A DNA stretch of 64,000 nt from Leptospira mtsangambouensis (GCF_004770475.1 NZ_RQHK01000002.1:660001-724000), one strand, 5' to 3'. Shown: positions 8,738-19,800, counted from the first letter of the stretch. Numbers and translations: made by a program. The notes: generated by a model not told the origin, from the sequence alone.

Positions 8738-11347
8738 TCAAATTTGTGTTTTTGGAAAATTGAGATAGAAGGTGGATCCATTCCCAAGTTCACTTTCTAA
8801 TTCAATGGACCCATTCATGGCTTCAATTTGGTGTTTGGAGAGGAATAGGCCCATTCCTTTTCCTTCTATGTCTTGGCGCAATCGAAAGTTCATATTGAAT
8901 AATTTTTGGCCATGTCTTTTGGTGTCAATGCCTGGACCATTATCAGTAATTCCAATTCTTAAAAATTCTTTTGTATCCTGAAAAGAAATTCTAATTTTAC
9001 AAACTTGGTTTGGGTTGGCATATTTAATTGCGTTGGTGAGGATATTGTTCACAATACTATCAAAATAAGCTTGGAATCCAAGAAGTTGGATTCCCTCTGG
9101 AACTTGGTTGGTAAATTCGATTTCTCGGTTGGCTCCATTCTTTAAGAGTAAAATTTGTGCATCGATACTTTCTTTTATCAAAATTTTTGATTTAGGAAGT
9201 TCTTTGGTATCCCTTTCAATATTCAGAAGTTCATTGAGATTTCGTATGATTTGATCCAATTGATAAGATGAAGATTCGATAAACCCAAGTAATTCTGGGT
9301 TGGAAGGATTTTCCTTTAGCAGTTCTGTCAAACTGATAAGATTGGCAATCGGTGCTCGTAAGTTATGCGATGTAATATATGTATATTCCTTCAATCTTTC
9401 ATTTTGTTTTTTTGTAATCTGGACTAAAGATTCAAGTTCTCTGTTTTTGGTTAGAAGGAGGTTTTCTTTTTCAAAAAGAGAGTTTTGGATTAATTTTTGA
9501 TCCTGGATGTTTTGGATGGCTCCATAAAATCCAATACAATGATCCTCTATGAATTTGGGAGTAGCAATGATACGAATCCAGAATTCATTTTCTGAACCTG
9601 CCTCGACTAAACATTCTAAATCGAAAGTTTCTTTTGTTTTGATGCAGTGGATTTCTTTTTCTTTTAATATTTTTATAAATTCTTTGGTGCCAAAAAAACT
9701 TAAATCAACAGAAAACAAATGGTTTGAAGTTTGGACTAAAATTTCGGTGGCAACTTTTGAGAGGGTAATTTGCCTATTGGTTAAATCATAATCAAAACTT
9801 CCTACTTTTGCTAGACGGTTTGTTCTAAGGAGTAACTCTTCCATTCTCTTTCTATCAGAGATGTCTCTCGTTTGTATCACAATTCCATCGTTAGTTGGAA
9901 TTACCTGGTGAAAGTAATAACCTGGGGCAGCAAAGTTTCCTGGAATTTGGAACTCTTGTTCCATCGGAATTTTTGTTTTGACTACTTTTAAATATTCCTC
10001 AAAGAATCCATTCTTTCTGTTCACCGGAAATAGTTGGCAAATTCCCTTTCCTATCAATTCCTCTTTTTTCATCCCCAGTTGTTCTTCTGCTTTTTGATTT
10101 ACATCGGAAATGATAAAATCTATTATTTCTCCTTCTTTGTTTTTTGATGTTTCTAAAAAGTAAATGGCTTCTAAAGCAGATTCCATTGCGGCGTGATATC
10201 TTTGGCTACTGACCAAATATTTTAATTCTGTTTCTTTTTCTGAAGTGATGTCTTTTGCTGCACCAATGATCGAAGTGACTTTTCCCGTTTCGTCTTTGAT
10301 AGGACGAGTGTAATCGCGTAACCATTTGATTTTTCCTGATTTTGTGCGGAGACGGTATTCCACCACACCTGTTTCTCCTTTCAAAATCTTTGTCATACGT
10401 TCTGCAATATTTGTTAAGTCTTCTTTTAAAATGAGATTGAACCAACCACCTAACTTGGTTATTTCTTCAATGGAATAACCTGAAGTTGTCCTTAGTTCTT
10501 TTGAACTCCACTCAGCAACCACTTCGCCATTTTCAATTTTCGCTGTATAAATATAATCTGAGGTAAGTTCCGTCACTAATTGCAAACGATCTTCTAAAAC
10601 CTGAGTTTCTGTAATGTCCCTGGATACACCAACAATTTCATTGATGTTTCCTTTTGCATCGAGGATAGGGTTTTTAACAGTTTCCAAAATTCTTGTGGTT
10701 CCGTTTGGTCCAACATTTGGTTCTCGTCTTACATAACTAGTGGTTCCAGTTTCAAAAACCTTTTTGTCTTCTTGGTGATATGCCTTTGTAAATTTTTCAT
10801 CGTTATAGGTAACATCTTTGATGCCGATTAAGGTTTGTTTTGTGACCCCATAAAAATCGGCGCAGGCCTTGTTTACGTAAGTGACAGTAAAATTTTTGTC
10901 CTTACAAAAAACTAAGTCAGAAATTGAATCCAAAATTTGCGAAAAATAGATTTCTCTCTCTTTTGCATAACGTTCTAATTCTTTTGTTTTGGTTTGGTCC
11001 GAAAAACTAGCGAGTAAATGTGTAATTTTTCCTTGTTTGTCTTTGGAGCTATAAGCGGAGACAGATATTTCAAAAGTGGATCCATCTTTTCTTTTGGCTC
11101 GTAATTCTCCTGTCCATTGGGATTTGGTGAGGATTTCGGATAAAATGAGTTCTGATTTTTCTTTGTCATCGGTGAATGTGAGGGCATTTTTTCCGAGGAT
11201 TTCGTCTATATTGTCATATCCCCAGAGAGAAAGAAATGCCTGGTTTACAAATTGAAGGTTCCCTTCTAAATCAGAAATGACAATTGCATTTACCGACTGC
11301 TCTAAAATGGTATTGATCAGTCTTTGGTCTGTCAGTTCCAATCCCAT
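8738..11347 (-). CDS. Soluble multi-PAS sensor histidine kinase
   Basis: An 869-residue protein without membrane segments. Five PAS/PAC units can be read, roughly at residues 7-125, 130-245, 250-370, 375-490 and 495-615. A coiled coil then leads to HisKA with the phospho-acceptor in ITSHNLRAPIANLI, where the usual E after H is N. The HATPase has its N-box in NNILTNAIKYAN, G1 in DNGPGID and G2 in GKGMGLFLSKHQ. It probably senses an intracellular cue such as redox state or a small ligand. No receiver or response regulator gene is adjacent, so its partner lies elsewhere. The stop abuts the convergent patatin gene. Confidence 0.93.
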   Translation of the reverse strand: MGLELTDQRLINTILEQSVNAIVISDLEGNLQFVNQAFLSLWGYDNIDEILGKNALTFTDDKEKSELILSEILTKSQWTGELRAKRKDGSTFEISVSAYSSKDKQGKITHLLASFSDQTKTKELERYAKEREIYFSQILDSISDLVFCKDKNFTVTYVNKACADFYGVTKQTLIGIKDVTYNDEKFTKAYHQEDKKVFETGTTSYVRREPNVGPNGTTRILETVKNPILDAKGNINEIVGVSRDITETQVLEDRLQLVTELTSDYIYTAKIENGEVVAEWSSKELRTTSGYSIEEITKLGGWFNLILKEDLTNIAERMTKILKGETGVVEYRLRTKSGKIKWLRDYTRPIKDETGKVTSIIGAAKDITSEKETELKYLVSSQRYHAAMESALEAIYFLETSKNKEGEIIDFIISDVNQKAEEQLGMKKEELIGKGICQLFPVNRKNGFFEEYLKVVKTKIPMEQEFQIPGNFAAPGYYFHQVIPTNDGIVIQTRDISDRKRMEELLLRTNRLAKVGSFDYDLTNRQITLSKVATEILVQTSNHLFSVDLSFFGTKEFIKILKEKEIHCIKTKETFDLECLVEAGSENEFWIRIIATPKFIEDHCIGFYGAIQNIQDQKLIQNSLFEKENLLLTKNRELESLVQITKKQNERLKEYTYITSHNLRAPIANLISLTELLKENPSNPELLGFIESSSYQLDQIIRNLNELLNIERDTKELPKSKILIKESIDAQILLLKNGANREIEFTNQVPEGIQLLGFQAYFDSIVNNILTNAIKYANPNQVCKIRISFQDTKEFLRIGITDNGPGIDTKRHGQKLFNMNFRLRQDIEGKGMGLFLSKHQIEAMNGSIELESELGNGSTFYLNFPKTQI

Positions 11348-11394
11348 CTGCAGAAAGATAGGATGTGGATCGATAAGGACAAGTAAAATATAAA

Positions 11395-12861
11395 TTAATT
11401 TCTTGAACTAACCATAATGTAAACAGAGTGAGCACTGTATTCGAAAGATTGTGATAGGGAATTAGGATCAATACGAGAATTTCCATATCCCACTTCTCTG
11501 ATATAAGTGACGGATACTGATGATTTTGACGTCACCCATGAAAACCCTAAACTTAAACCTTTGTTTCTGGAATACTCGTTTCTTGGATTCGTTCCGGATC
11601 TTGCTACTTTATAAATGACACTTGCATCTCCGGAATTCATTTGCACTTGGTTTCCGTAAGTATTTTGAAGATACAGGTCAACCGCTGATTCTGTCCAAGA
11701 AATTGGTTTGGTATTTGGTTCGTTGGTATAAACTCCAGCTAACACAGAAAAGGTGTCTGCTAGATAGTATTCCATTCCCGCAGCGAAGTTGGTGGTGGAC
11801 GCTCTTGTTAATTCTCTAATTTCTGTATCGTTGATTGTATAAGTGACTCGTCTTCCAAATGCACTAATTTCATCTTGGTTTCGTCTGGATTTGTAACCAG
11901 TTGAATAAATCATATCAAAAGAGGCCAAAAAACGAGAAGTAGGGAAGAAGGCAATTCCAAATCGTAACTCAGATGTTTGGGGGATTGACGTTGTGAGTTT
12001 TGGTTTTTGAGTGAGAACTCCGGCTTCGATGGACGAGGCACCATCTCCAGTTCCTTCAATGAAATCAATTGCAGAAGAACCTGGCCTTCTTGTGGAATCC
12101 GCATACACTTCGTTGTAAAGTCGATTTCCTCCCATCACAAAGATTCTTCGGTAACTTAGGCCCAAAGATACTTTTTGGATGGGTTGGTATTGGATTCCAA
12201 GAACCGGCATAATTCCTGAAGTCCTACGGTTATCTATGTAAGATCGCATTACATAACTTAAATCTGAAAACTGTTGGAATTGGGTTCTTGATACTTCTTT
12301 TGTATCATTCATATAATAGAGAGTGGCACCAATCGAGAGTTTGTCGGAAAGTAGGTAGGCGGCACTTGGGCCCACTAGGAGTTGGCTGTATTTTTCTTTT
12401 GTATAGTTTCTTGTTGAGTTGATAGACGGAGAAACAAGAGGATAGTTCACTTGGTCCACTCGGTTATAAGAGTAATTATAGGTATTCACAATGGAAAATG
12501 CAAATTTCCATCGATCAAAGTTTTTCAATAAACCTATGAAGTTTGGATCAAAACCTTGGTGGGTTTGGTTGTAAACCTGTCCCGGTGTATCGATATTGAT
12601 ATAACTTCTTTTTACATCTTTAAAATTACTGGCAGAGATGGAAATTCCATCATTATAAGTAAATCCAAGTCCAGCAGGATTATAATAGGCACCGGAAGGA
12701 TCATCGGCGATGGCTGTAAAGGCTCCTCCAAGTCCCGCTGCCCGTTCTCCATAAAATCCTTGGATATTATGGAATGGTTCAGACCCAAAAACAAAACTTG
12801 GGAAAAGAATCAAAATACAAAGTGGGAGAATAGAATTTCTAAAGAGTTTGATTTTTAACAT
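11395..12861 (-). CDS. OmpP1/FadL-family outer membrane protein
   Basis: A 488-residue protein with a signal peptide (hydrophobic 10-25, cleavage after VFGS). The mature N-terminus has the family's hatch-type sequence: GERAAGLGGAFTAIADDPSG followed by AYYNPAGL. The rest alternates polar and hydrophobic residues as expected for a long beta-barrel. FadL-type proteins transport long-chain fatty acids or other hydrophobic molecules across the outer membrane by lateral diffusion. It lies 19 bases downstream of a large lipoprotein gene on the same strand, so the two probably share a transcript. Confidence 0.85.
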   Translation of the reverse strand: MLKIKLFRNSILPLCILILFPSFVFGSEPFHNIQGFYGERAAGLGGAFTAIADDPSGAYYNPAGLGFTYNDGISISASNFKDVKRSYINIDTPGQVYNQTHQGFDPNFIGLLKNFDRWKFAFSIVNTYNYSYNRVDQVNYPLVSPSINSTRNYTKEKYSQLLVGPSAAYLLSDKLSIGATLYYMNDTKEVSRTQFQQFSDLSYVMRSYIDNRRTSGIMPVLGIQYQPIQKVSLGLSYRRIFVMGGNRLYNEVYADSTRRPGSSAIDFIEGTGDGASSIEAGVLTQKPKLTTSIPQTSELRFGIAFFPTSRFLASFDMIYSTGYKSRRNQDEISAFGRRVTYTINDTEIRELTRASTTNFAAGMEYYLADTFSVLAGVYTNEPNTKPISWTESAVDLYLQNTYGNQVQMNSGDASVIYKVARSGTNPRNEYSRNKGLSLGFSWVTSKSSVSVTYIREVGYGNSRIDPNSLSQSFEYSAHSVYIMVSSRN

Positions 12862-12880
12862 ATTTGATATTTATTTTTAT

Positions 12881-14419
12881 TTAAATTTGTACTACAGTAT
12901 TTGCCACTAAAGTGTATTGTTCATTGCCACTTGCATCAATATAGTAGCGCCAAACATCCGCAGATGGAATTTGGTCTGCAGTTCCGTAGAAATCTACGTA
13001 ATACACTGGGCCGCCACTATTGACATTGTTGAAGAACTCTCCCCATCCAATGTATTCGTCGGGATAAACATTCGGATTGATTCCATTAGGCATAATTACG
13101 TAAGCATCATATTCGACAAAACCTGCATCTACTCCGATATTGCCACCCGGTAATGCAATGGAAAAATCAACATATGCATCCCATTCGAATTGATAAGCAT
13201 TGGCCCCAGTCTCATAAAATTGTCCATAAAGATCATTATCAAAGTAACCTAATTCTTCGTAATCATTGTTGGCTGGTGTAACTATATCGTAATAATCAAC
13301 GGCAAAATACGCAGTATCTCCGTTGGCATCATAGGTTTCTTCTAGGTAATATTCTTCTTGGTTGGCATTGTCTACGTATTCGGTGGTTACATAACCGCCA
13401 TAATCATTTGATTTCCCTTTGACGGATGTTGTAATTTTATCGCCGGAATTTGTATCATAAACATTGCTATAACTTAAGGTTACACAATTGTTTGCGTTGG
13501 CATTTGTATCTGTATCACATTCTTCGAAAGTGAATCTTGTGGTAGATTTATCTGTGCTACCAGAGCCACTTGTCACTTGTTTGATATTGAGGATGGCTTT
13601 GTCTTTTTTCCCATCCATTGTGATATATGTGATGGATGCTTCCACACTCAGTGATATTCCAAAGATTTTCAAAGACCGAGTGATCGAACTAAAAATTTTT
13701 GATTTGTTGGATTTAAATTTAATACTTTTTTGAAATCGATTGTTCGCCGGGCAGGGTTGGGGAGTTCCAATGGAATCGGCAAATGAATATTCAATCTCCA
13801 TGTCATACTCGTTATTCGACAAGTTTCTGTAGACCATGGCAGGGCTAGGAACTGCTTGTCCAATAAAGGGCAGGATTCCTTCATTTTGTAAACTAACAAG
13901 TTCTCCTCGTGCTTCGTCAGCGCTTAGTCCGAGTCGTTCGATTCCAGATAAAAAATCATCTTCCATTGATTGAGTGATTCTGATGGTCGAGGCACCTCCA
14001 GGTACACAAACACCTGGACTTGCTTTCGCTATAGAGTATGCGCCACTGATAAGGACTAAATCTCTTTTGGAATCTCTTAAAATTTCTGAAACTATCGACG
14101 TGCCTTCTGTCAGAAAGGCTTGGCCTGTAAATCCATAATCAAATGTATCTTGGGCAATTCCTTTTGATGCTGAAATGGAACGAATTGATTTTGGCACCTT
14201 TCGTAGGGAAGCTCCAAGGCCTGACGATGGTTTACGAATGGATCTTGGAACTGCGACACTTAAATTGGAAGGTAATTCGGAATTGATATTGGAGTTTAGT
14301 AAGTTTCTAACAAGAAAGCGAGACACCAAAGCTTCCAAGGAATTACTTTCATCTTTTTCTTTTTTACAACCAATGAAAGTAAAAAAAAGAAGAAAGAATA
14401 TTAGAAATAGATGATTCAT
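12881..14419 (-). CDS. Large predicted lipoprotein, function unknown
   Basis: A 512-residue protein with signal peptide MNHLFLIFFLLFFTFIGC; Cys18 is the likely lipidation site and is followed by a charged KKEKDE stretch. The N-terminal half is helical or mixed. From about residue 220 it is rich in Thr, Ser, Asp, Asn and Tyr, with many repeated YVD/YYD/EYD-type segments, consistent with beta structure exposed at the surface or in the periplasm. No catalytic motif is recognised. It lies upstream of and close to the FadL-like gene, so a surface-associated role is possible but unproven. Confidence 0.75.
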   Translation of the reverse strand: MNHLFLIFFLLFFTFIGCKKEKDESNSLEALVSRFLVRNLLNSNINSELPSNLSVAVPRSIRKPSSGLGASLRKVPKSIRSISASKGIAQDTFDYGFTGQAFLTEGTSIVSEILRDSKRDLVLISGAYSIAKASPGVCVPGGASTIRITQSMEDDFLSGIERLGLSADEARGELVSLQNEGILPFIGQAVPSPAMVYRNLSNNEYDMEIEYSFADSIGTPQPCPANNRFQKSIKFKSNKSKIFSSITRSLKIFGISLSVEASITYITMDGKKDKAILNIKQVTSGSGSTDKSTTRFTFEECDTDTNANANNCVTLSYSNVYDTNSGDKITTSVKGKSNDYGGYVTTEYVDNANQEEYYLEETYDANGDTAYFAVDYYDIVTPANNDYEELGYFDNDLYGQFYETGANAYQFEWDAYVDFSIALPGGNIGVDAGFVEYDAYVIMPNGINPNVYPDEYIGWGEFFNNVNSGGPVYYVDFYGTADQIPSADVWRYYIDASGNEQYTLVANTVVQI

Positions 14420-14519
14420 TACGCGTTCATTTCATGAGTGGGAAAGGAAATGTCAATTCTAAAGTCTTCAAGTAAAAAAAGAGTTTCCAAAGGATTCAAC
14501 CAAATTGATAATTTCTTGA

Positions 14520-15746
14520 ATGAGAGCACTATCTCAAACCGTTTTGTTTCTTTTTTTAGCACAATCGCTTGTCGCGAAGGGCAATGTATACGTACAAAGC
14601 ACAAAGGCCAAACTTCTTTCTCAACCCAAACTAAGTGCAGATGGTTCTGCTTTGGTTATGGGAGAAGTACTATCTCCTATCAGCGAACAAGGACTTTTTG
14701 TTCAAGTGCGGGCCCGTGACCAATTGGGTTGGGTATCAAAGTTATTTGTTTCTCCACTCCCTCCAGGAAACCAAATCAAATTGGGCATTACATCCAATTC
14801 ATCGGAGGCAGTAGTTGCAAGGCAAAGAGCGTCTGACTTTACAAAGACGGCGGCAGCAAGGGGACTTTCTGAAACACAGAAGATGAGACTGCGGGGAGAA
14901 GGGGATCTTTATGATTTTGAATCTTTACGTTGGCTTGAATCAGTTCCATTTGAATCTCCTACACCGCAGTCTTTACCAATCGATCCAAAAGTTGAAAATA
15001 CCAATGGGCTCGGGCATCTATTTTTTTCTTCTGAATTAGAAGTGGCAAAAGAAACAAAGGCTGAGGTCAAACTTGGACGTTCTCTTGCGGCAAGATTACT
15101 CAAAAAATATCCTTTAGTGCGGGATACGGAATTAACAGGATACTTAAATGGAGTGGTCCAAAGATTGGCAGTTGTTTCTTCTCGAAAAGATTTGAGTTTT
15201 CGAGTTGGAGTCATTGAATCCTCGCAAATCAATGCCTATGCCTGTCCAGGAGGTTTTATTTTTATCACCACTGCTAGTTTAAAAAAAATCCAATCAGAAT
15301 CTGAACTTGCTGGAATCATTGCACATGAAATGGGACACATTGTACTCTTTCACAATGGAGAATTCAAACAATCGAATGTATTTTTGGATATTCTTTCTGG
15401 GCTTTTGTCTCCGCCCGGTGGTGAGGTTGTGAATGCCGCAACTAGCCAGGTTTTGGATGAATTAGAAAAACAATTCTTCGAAACCGGCAGAGATATGAAA
15501 TTGGAATTGGAAGCAGATGAAGCAGCTGTTGGTTTAACAAGCCAGTCTGGTTACTCACCAGTTGGGTTATCCAATTATCTGAACACTTTGTCCAAGTCTG
15601 AAGGAACCGAATCTTTCAAAAAAACTCACCCAGATACCACGATTCGTATTGCAAAACTAGTATTTTATGAATCCACTATTGGGATTGAAAATGGACCGAT
15701 TCCGAAAGATCGTTGGAGTGAATTTAAGTCCAAACTAAAACCATGA
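14520..15746 (+). CDS. Secreted M48 metalloprotease with N-terminal SH3 domain
   Basis: A 408-residue protein with a signal peptide (about 1-20). A bacterial SH3-like domain follows at about 22-78 (VYVQSTKAKLLSQP to DQLGWVSKLFVSP). The peptidase domain has the zinc-binding HEMGH inside GIIAHEMGHIVLFHN (near 268) and the third ligand in ELEADEAAV (near 328). M48 proteins such as BepA and LoiP act in the periplasm on outer membrane protein quality control. The SH3 domain may bind peptidoglycan. The stop overlaps the start of the CHASE2 cyclase gene (ATGA), a sign of translational coupling and perhaps of functional linkage. Confidence 0.9.
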   Translation: MRALSQTVLFLFLAQSLVAKGNVYVQSTKAKLLSQPKLSADGSALVMGEVLSPISEQGLFVQVRARDQLGWVSKLFVSPLPPGNQIKLGITSNSSEAVVARQRASDFTKTAAARGLSETQKMRLRGEGDLYDFESLRWLESVPFESPTPQSLPIDPKVENTNGLGHLFFSSELEVAKETKAEVKLGRSLAARLLKKYPLVRDTELTGYLNGVVQRLAVVSSRKDLSFRVGVIESSQINAYACPGGFIFITTASLKKIQSESELAGIIAHEMGHIVLFHNGEFKQSNVFLDILSGLLSPPGGEVVNAATSQVLDELEKQFFETGRDMKLELEADEAAVGLTSQSGYSPVGLSNYLNTLSKSEGTESFKKTHPDTTIRIAKLVFYESTIGIENGPIPKDRWSEFKSKLKP

Positions 15747-17911
15747 AACAAAAAAAAATCCTGTTGCCGTTATTTTTGATGGTCATTGTTCCTACAATCA
15801 TCATCGCCTTGCTATCGTTACTCGGTATTTCGCAAATTTTAGACAGAAAATTATCTGATTTATTTTTTCATTTGCTTCCATCACACCATCGTTTTTCCAA
15901 AGATATTGTCATCATTGACATTGATGAACAAAGTATCGCCAAATACGCAGATCACCCGGAGTTAGGGCAGTGGCCATGGAAACGAAATATTTATCCGACA
16001 CTCATTGGTTATACCAAACTCATCACTCCACCAAAAGTTACCATCATCGATATCCTATTTACAGAAAGGTCTGACTATGATGAAGCTTTGGTTGCTGCGA
16101 ATTTAAACTTGGGGGAAATTTCGCATGCTGCCAATTTTCGTGATGGAGGAATTGTCATTCCAAGGTTAGGTGAAGAAACTTTGATACAAAAGTTCAATGT
16201 TCCATTGCCAGATGATTCCCCATTCCCTCGTTATGAAAATGCATCTTTTCCAATAGGACAAGTCGGCGAAACTTCACCTATGATCCATGTTGTGAATGTA
16301 ATTCCCGATAACGATGGAATCCTTCGCCGGTTCACTCCTTTCATTCGGTGGAAGAATTATTTTTTCCCAACGCTCGCCTTACAAGCATTTGTTTCATTTG
16401 AACCGTATCAAACTGAATGGAAAAATGGCAAGTTTTCGATCCAAAAAGCTGATACAATCCGAGAAATTCCATTGGGAAAAGATGGTTTGGTCAGAGCCTA
16501 TTTTTATACTGAGGAAGAACTCCGAAATATCCCTCGTTATTCTGCTGCCGGGATCATAGAATCATTAAACCAACTCAATACAAGTGAAGTAGAAGATCCT
16601 AACCAACTCCTTGTCCCTCCCTCCGTATTCGAAAATAAAATTGTTTTAATTGGAACCTCTGCCGCTTCCACTCATGATGATGTTGTCACTCCTTACGGAC
16701 TTTTTCCTGGTGTAATCGGTCAGGCTGTTTTTGCTTCCAACCTAATCGAAGGACATATGTTAGGTGAACTACCGGAAGCTTTTGGCATTGGATTCACTTT
16801 GTTTGTACTGATGATTGGAGTTCTTGTTCTTTTTATCAACCAATGGCATTTGCTGAAAAATATTTATCCAATTTTTGCAATATCAGTTTTTTTTGGTTTA
16901 TTTTACTTTTTGTATAGAGTGGATTTGGTTTTACCAATTTCTTCTTTTGTAATTGGATTTCCCGTATCATATTTGTTAGGTTTTGCTTATCTCACTTATA
17001 CAGAAGGAAAAGAGAAAAGAAAGTTTAACAGCATCCTTCGTAATTTAGTCGATCCAGGTGTTGTCAGTGAAGCATTGGAAAACATGGATTCTTTAAAAAA
17101 AGGAGGGGAGTGGGAGATCACTGCCTTTTTTTCCGATGTTGCGGGCTTTTCTTCGATCAGTGAAGAGTTAAGTGCCAGTGACCTAGCAAGATTACTCAAT
17201 GAATATCTTTCCGCAATGACAAACGTCTTAAAATCCAATTCGGGAACTTTGGATAAATACATTGGAGATGCAATCGTTGGAATATTCGGTGCACCCATTC
17301 AAAACAAAGAACACCCAAGGCTTGCTTGTAAAACGGCTCTAGAAATGGTTTCTGAATTAGAAATTCTCAGGTCCACTTGGAAACAAAAAATGGATTATAC
17401 AGAAACAGCCAGAAATATGAGCTTTCGGATCGGACTGAACTGTGGACCAGCTAAGGTTGGTTTTATGGGAACAAATAGCCTTGCTTCTTATACGATGATG
17501 GGAGATACAGTAAACCTTAGTGCTCGTTTAGAAGCAGCTGCAAAAGATTATGGAGTTTCCATTTTGGTTTCGGAAAGTATCGAATCCCTCTGCAATCAAG
17601 AATTCCACTTTCGATTTTTGGACTGGATTCGTGTAAAAGGAAAAGAAACACCTGTAAAAATTTATAGTTTAGTTTGTTTTCTTTCGGATCTTTCGTCACA
17701 AGTTCTTGAAGCCGAAAAAAAATACGAAGAGGGTTTTCAGTTTTACCTAAATCGGAATTGGGAAATGGCGATTCGTTCTTTTGAACAAGTTTCCGAAATT
17801 TATGGTAAAAAAGATATTCCAAGCCAACTTCTAATGGAGCGTTGTCAGTCTTTATTTAAAAACCCGCCACCTGTCGACTGGAATGGTGTGTATACTCGAA
17901 CTTCAAAATAA
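15743..17911 (+). CDS. CHASE2-domain adenylate/guanylate cyclase
   Basis: A 722-residue membrane protein. A transmembrane segment (8-30) is followed by an extracytoplasmic CHASE2 sensor domain (about 35-325), three more membrane segments (335-420), then a class III nucleotide cyclase domain (about 450-640). The cyclase has the metal-binding FFSDVAGFSSISEE, LDKYIGDAIVGIFGAP and the transition-state region TVNLSARLEAAA. A short helical tail (TPR-like) ends the protein. It would make cAMP (or cGMP) in response to a periplasmic signal. The gene is coupled by ATGA overlap to the secreted M48 protease, a possible source or modulator of that signal. Confidence 0.93.
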   Translation: MKQKKILLPLFLMVIVPTIIIALLSLLGISQILDRKLSDLFFHLLPSHHRFSKDIVIIDIDEQSIAKYADHPELGQWPWKRNIYPTLIGYTKLITPPKVTIIDILFTERSDYDEALVAANLNLGEISHAANFRDGGIVIPRLGEETLIQKFNVPLPDDSPFPRYENASFPIGQVGETSPMIHVVNVIPDNDGILRRFTPFIRWKNYFFPTLALQAFVSFEPYQTEWKNGKFSIQKADTIREIPLGKDGLVRAYFYTEEELRNIPRYSAAGIIESLNQLNTSEVEDPNQLLVPPSVFENKIVLIGTSAASTHDDVVTPYGLFPGVIGQAVFASNLIEGHMLGELPEAFGIGFTLFVLMIGVLVLFINQWHLLKNIYPIFAISVFFGLFYFLYRVDLVLPISSFVIGFPVSYLLGFAYLTYTEGKEKRKFNSILRNLVDPGVVSEALENMDSLKKGGEWEITAFFSDVAGFSSISEELSASDLARLLNEYLSAMTNVLKSNSGTLDKYIGDAIVGIFGAPIQNKEHPRLACKTALEMVSELEILRSTWKQKMDYTETARNMSFRIGLNCGPAKVGFMGTNSLASYTMMGDTVNLSARLEAAAKDYGVSILVSESIESLCNQEFHFRFLDWIRVKGKETPVKIYSLVCFLSDLSSQVLEAEKKYEEGFQFYLNRNWEMAIRSFEQVSEIYGKKDIPSQLLMERCQSLFKNPPPVDWNGVYTRTSK

Positions 17912-17986
17912 ATATTTATTTTTACTTAAATATTATAAATAAAAAAATACAAAGAATAGAACTAGATTTGAAAAGGAAAAAACAAA

Positions 17987-19789
17987 ATGGGGAAAAGGGA
18001 AATCACATCGATTTGTTGGAAATTGACATTGGGTTTAGAATTGTTAACTTCAATCTTAGCCGTGCCAATTGCTGTTTTGTTTATTGTTTCTGGTGGAGAG
18101 TATAACTTTGAGAAGGCGGTATATGTGGTCCTGGGTGCCTCGATTTCGCTTACAATTTCCTATATTGTTCCGACCATTCGTTTTTTTCGCCTGCGTAATT
18201 TAATTACCGAAACCATTTCGGATAATTTTTTAAAAAAGACAATCGAAGAAAAACAAGAAATAAAAATTCGCCTCCTGAAATTTCCGAGAAATAATTCTGG
18301 TTATTTTCTTGTGCAGTGGTCTCTTGGAATTCCTTTTGCAGCTCTTATCACTTTTCTTTTTTTTACTCCAACTCTCGTGGAACTAATTCCTTATGCAGTT
18401 TTGCCCGTCATCATTTATCCAGTATTAGGTGTTTCTCATTTTTTTCTTACTGAGTTAAGGCTTGCGCCTGTTTTATCACAACCTGTTTTAAAAGACTTAC
18501 CTCTGCCGTTAAAAGAAATTCCTCAAATTGGTATTTTCCCGAGAGTATTTTTTACAATGTTTGCTGTTTTTAGTATGAGTGTGACTACCCTTGGATACTT
18601 ACTTGGTACCCAAGTCACAGGAATCATTCGATTACAAAATACGGGTATTACAATTGGTTTACTTGCTTTGTTCATTTGTATTGCAATTTATATTTTAACA
18701 TCTTTGTTTGTCCGGGCATTAAAGTTTAACACAGACCAAATGGTAAAACGTTATGAGGGTCTTGCTATAGGAGATCTGCGTAATACTGTTGCGATGATTT
18801 CTACTGATGAACTGGGTTTAGGAAGTTTGTCCCTAAATTCATTTATCGAAAGTATTCGAAAGATCACAGCAGGTGTCATCAGTGAAGCGGAGCGAGTGAG
18901 TAGGGATTCCAAAGTGATTGCATCCCAAACACAAGGGTTGGCTCAGGCAATGATGGAACAGGCATCCTCAACAGAACAGATGTCAGCTGGAGTCGAAGAA
19001 ATGTCAGCAAGCATTCGCTCCACGGCTACAAGTGCAAAAACACAAAATGAAATCACTCGTGCTTCCCTCCAATCGTTAATTGAAATGGAATCTGTGTTAG
19101 TTGATGTTCATTCTTCTATGGAACGAACAGAAGCGGAAACTAAAAAAATGGAAGAAGAAATTCGTTCTGGCCAAAATGCTTTACACTCAACTTTATCCGC
19201 TATGGAAGATATTGAAACCAGTGTCGAACATACAGCCGATGTGATCCAAGTCATCAGTGATATTTCCGATAAAATTGGACTTTTATCTCTCAATGCATCC
19301 ATTGAAGCGGCCCGAGCAGGTGAAGCTGGGCGTGGCTTCGCCGTAGTGGCCAGCGAAATTTCAAAACTTGGTGAACAAACACTGCAGAATACAAAACGAA
19401 TTTTAGAAGCAGTAGAAAAAGCATACGAAGCTTCTAAGTCGGGAAGGTCCGCTGTGTCCAATACAGAAAAAACATTTTCGCAAATCGGCACGGCAGTGGA
19501 AACAACAGTGCAACTTATCAAGGTGTCTTCTGAAATGACCAAGAAACAAACGTTTATTGCAAAAGATGTAAAGGAAGGTTTTGGAAATTTAACACGTTCC
19601 GCACTGGAGATAGAACAAAATACAGAAGAACAGGCACGTACTTCATTTGAGTTGTCTCATAGCATTGCATCCATATCGGAAGGAACAGAATATCTGAATC
19701 AATTTGTTGGTGAAATTGACAAACTTTGTTCCACCCTTTCGGACCAAGCAAACAATCTAAAACGAGATATTGGTTTTTTCCAAATTTAA
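17987..19789 (+). CDS. Methyl-accepting chemotaxis protein with multi-span membrane sensor
   Basis: A 600-residue receptor. The N-terminal ~250 residues hold five or six hydrophobic segments (for example residues 14-34, 45-65, 105-150, 185-205 and 218-240) and no large periplasmic ligand domain. A HAMP-like stretch follows ([18 protein letters not shown]). The cytoplasmic coiled coil has the conserved hairpin tip [20 protein letters not shown]. Receptors of this layout pass signals to CheA/CheW. The ligand is unknown; a membrane-embedded sensor suggests energy or hydrophobic-signal sensing (inference). The 75-base gap upstream is AT-rich and has no sigma-28 match that I could see. Confidence 0.93.
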   Translation: MGKREITSICWKLTLGLELLTSILAVPIAVLFIVSGGEYNFEKAVYVVLGASISLTISYIVPTIRFFRLRNLITETISDNFLKKTIEEKQEIKIRLLKFPRNNSGYFLVQWSLGIPFAALITFLFFTPTLVELIPYAVLPVIIYPVLGVSHFFLTELRLAPVLSQPVLKDLPLPLKEIPQIGIFPRVFFTMFAVFSMSVTTLGYLLGTQVTGIIRLQNTGITIGLLALFICIAIYILTSLFVRALKFNTDQMVKRYEGLAIGDLRNTVAMISTDELGLGSLSLNSFIESIRKITAGVISEAERVSRDSKVIASQTQGLAQAMMEQASSTEQMSAGVEEMSASIRSTATSAKTQNEITRASLQSLIEMESVLVDVHSSMERTEAETKKMEEEIRSGQNALHSTLSAMEDIETSVEHTADVIQVISDISDKIGLLSLNASIEAARAGEAGRGFAVVASEISKLGEQTLQNTKRILEAVEKAYEASKSGRSAVSNTEKTFSQIGTAVETTVQLIKVSSEMTKKQTFIAKDVKEGFGNLTRSALEIEQNTEEQARTSFELSHSIASISEGTEYLNQFVGEIDKLCSTLSDQANNLKRDIGFFQI

Positions 19790-19800
19790 TTTTTTAGACT

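Noticed and set aside
8738..8760. Terminator between the convergent patatin and histidine kinase genes
   Set aside because: Only one base separates the stops, and I see no stable hairpin at the junction.
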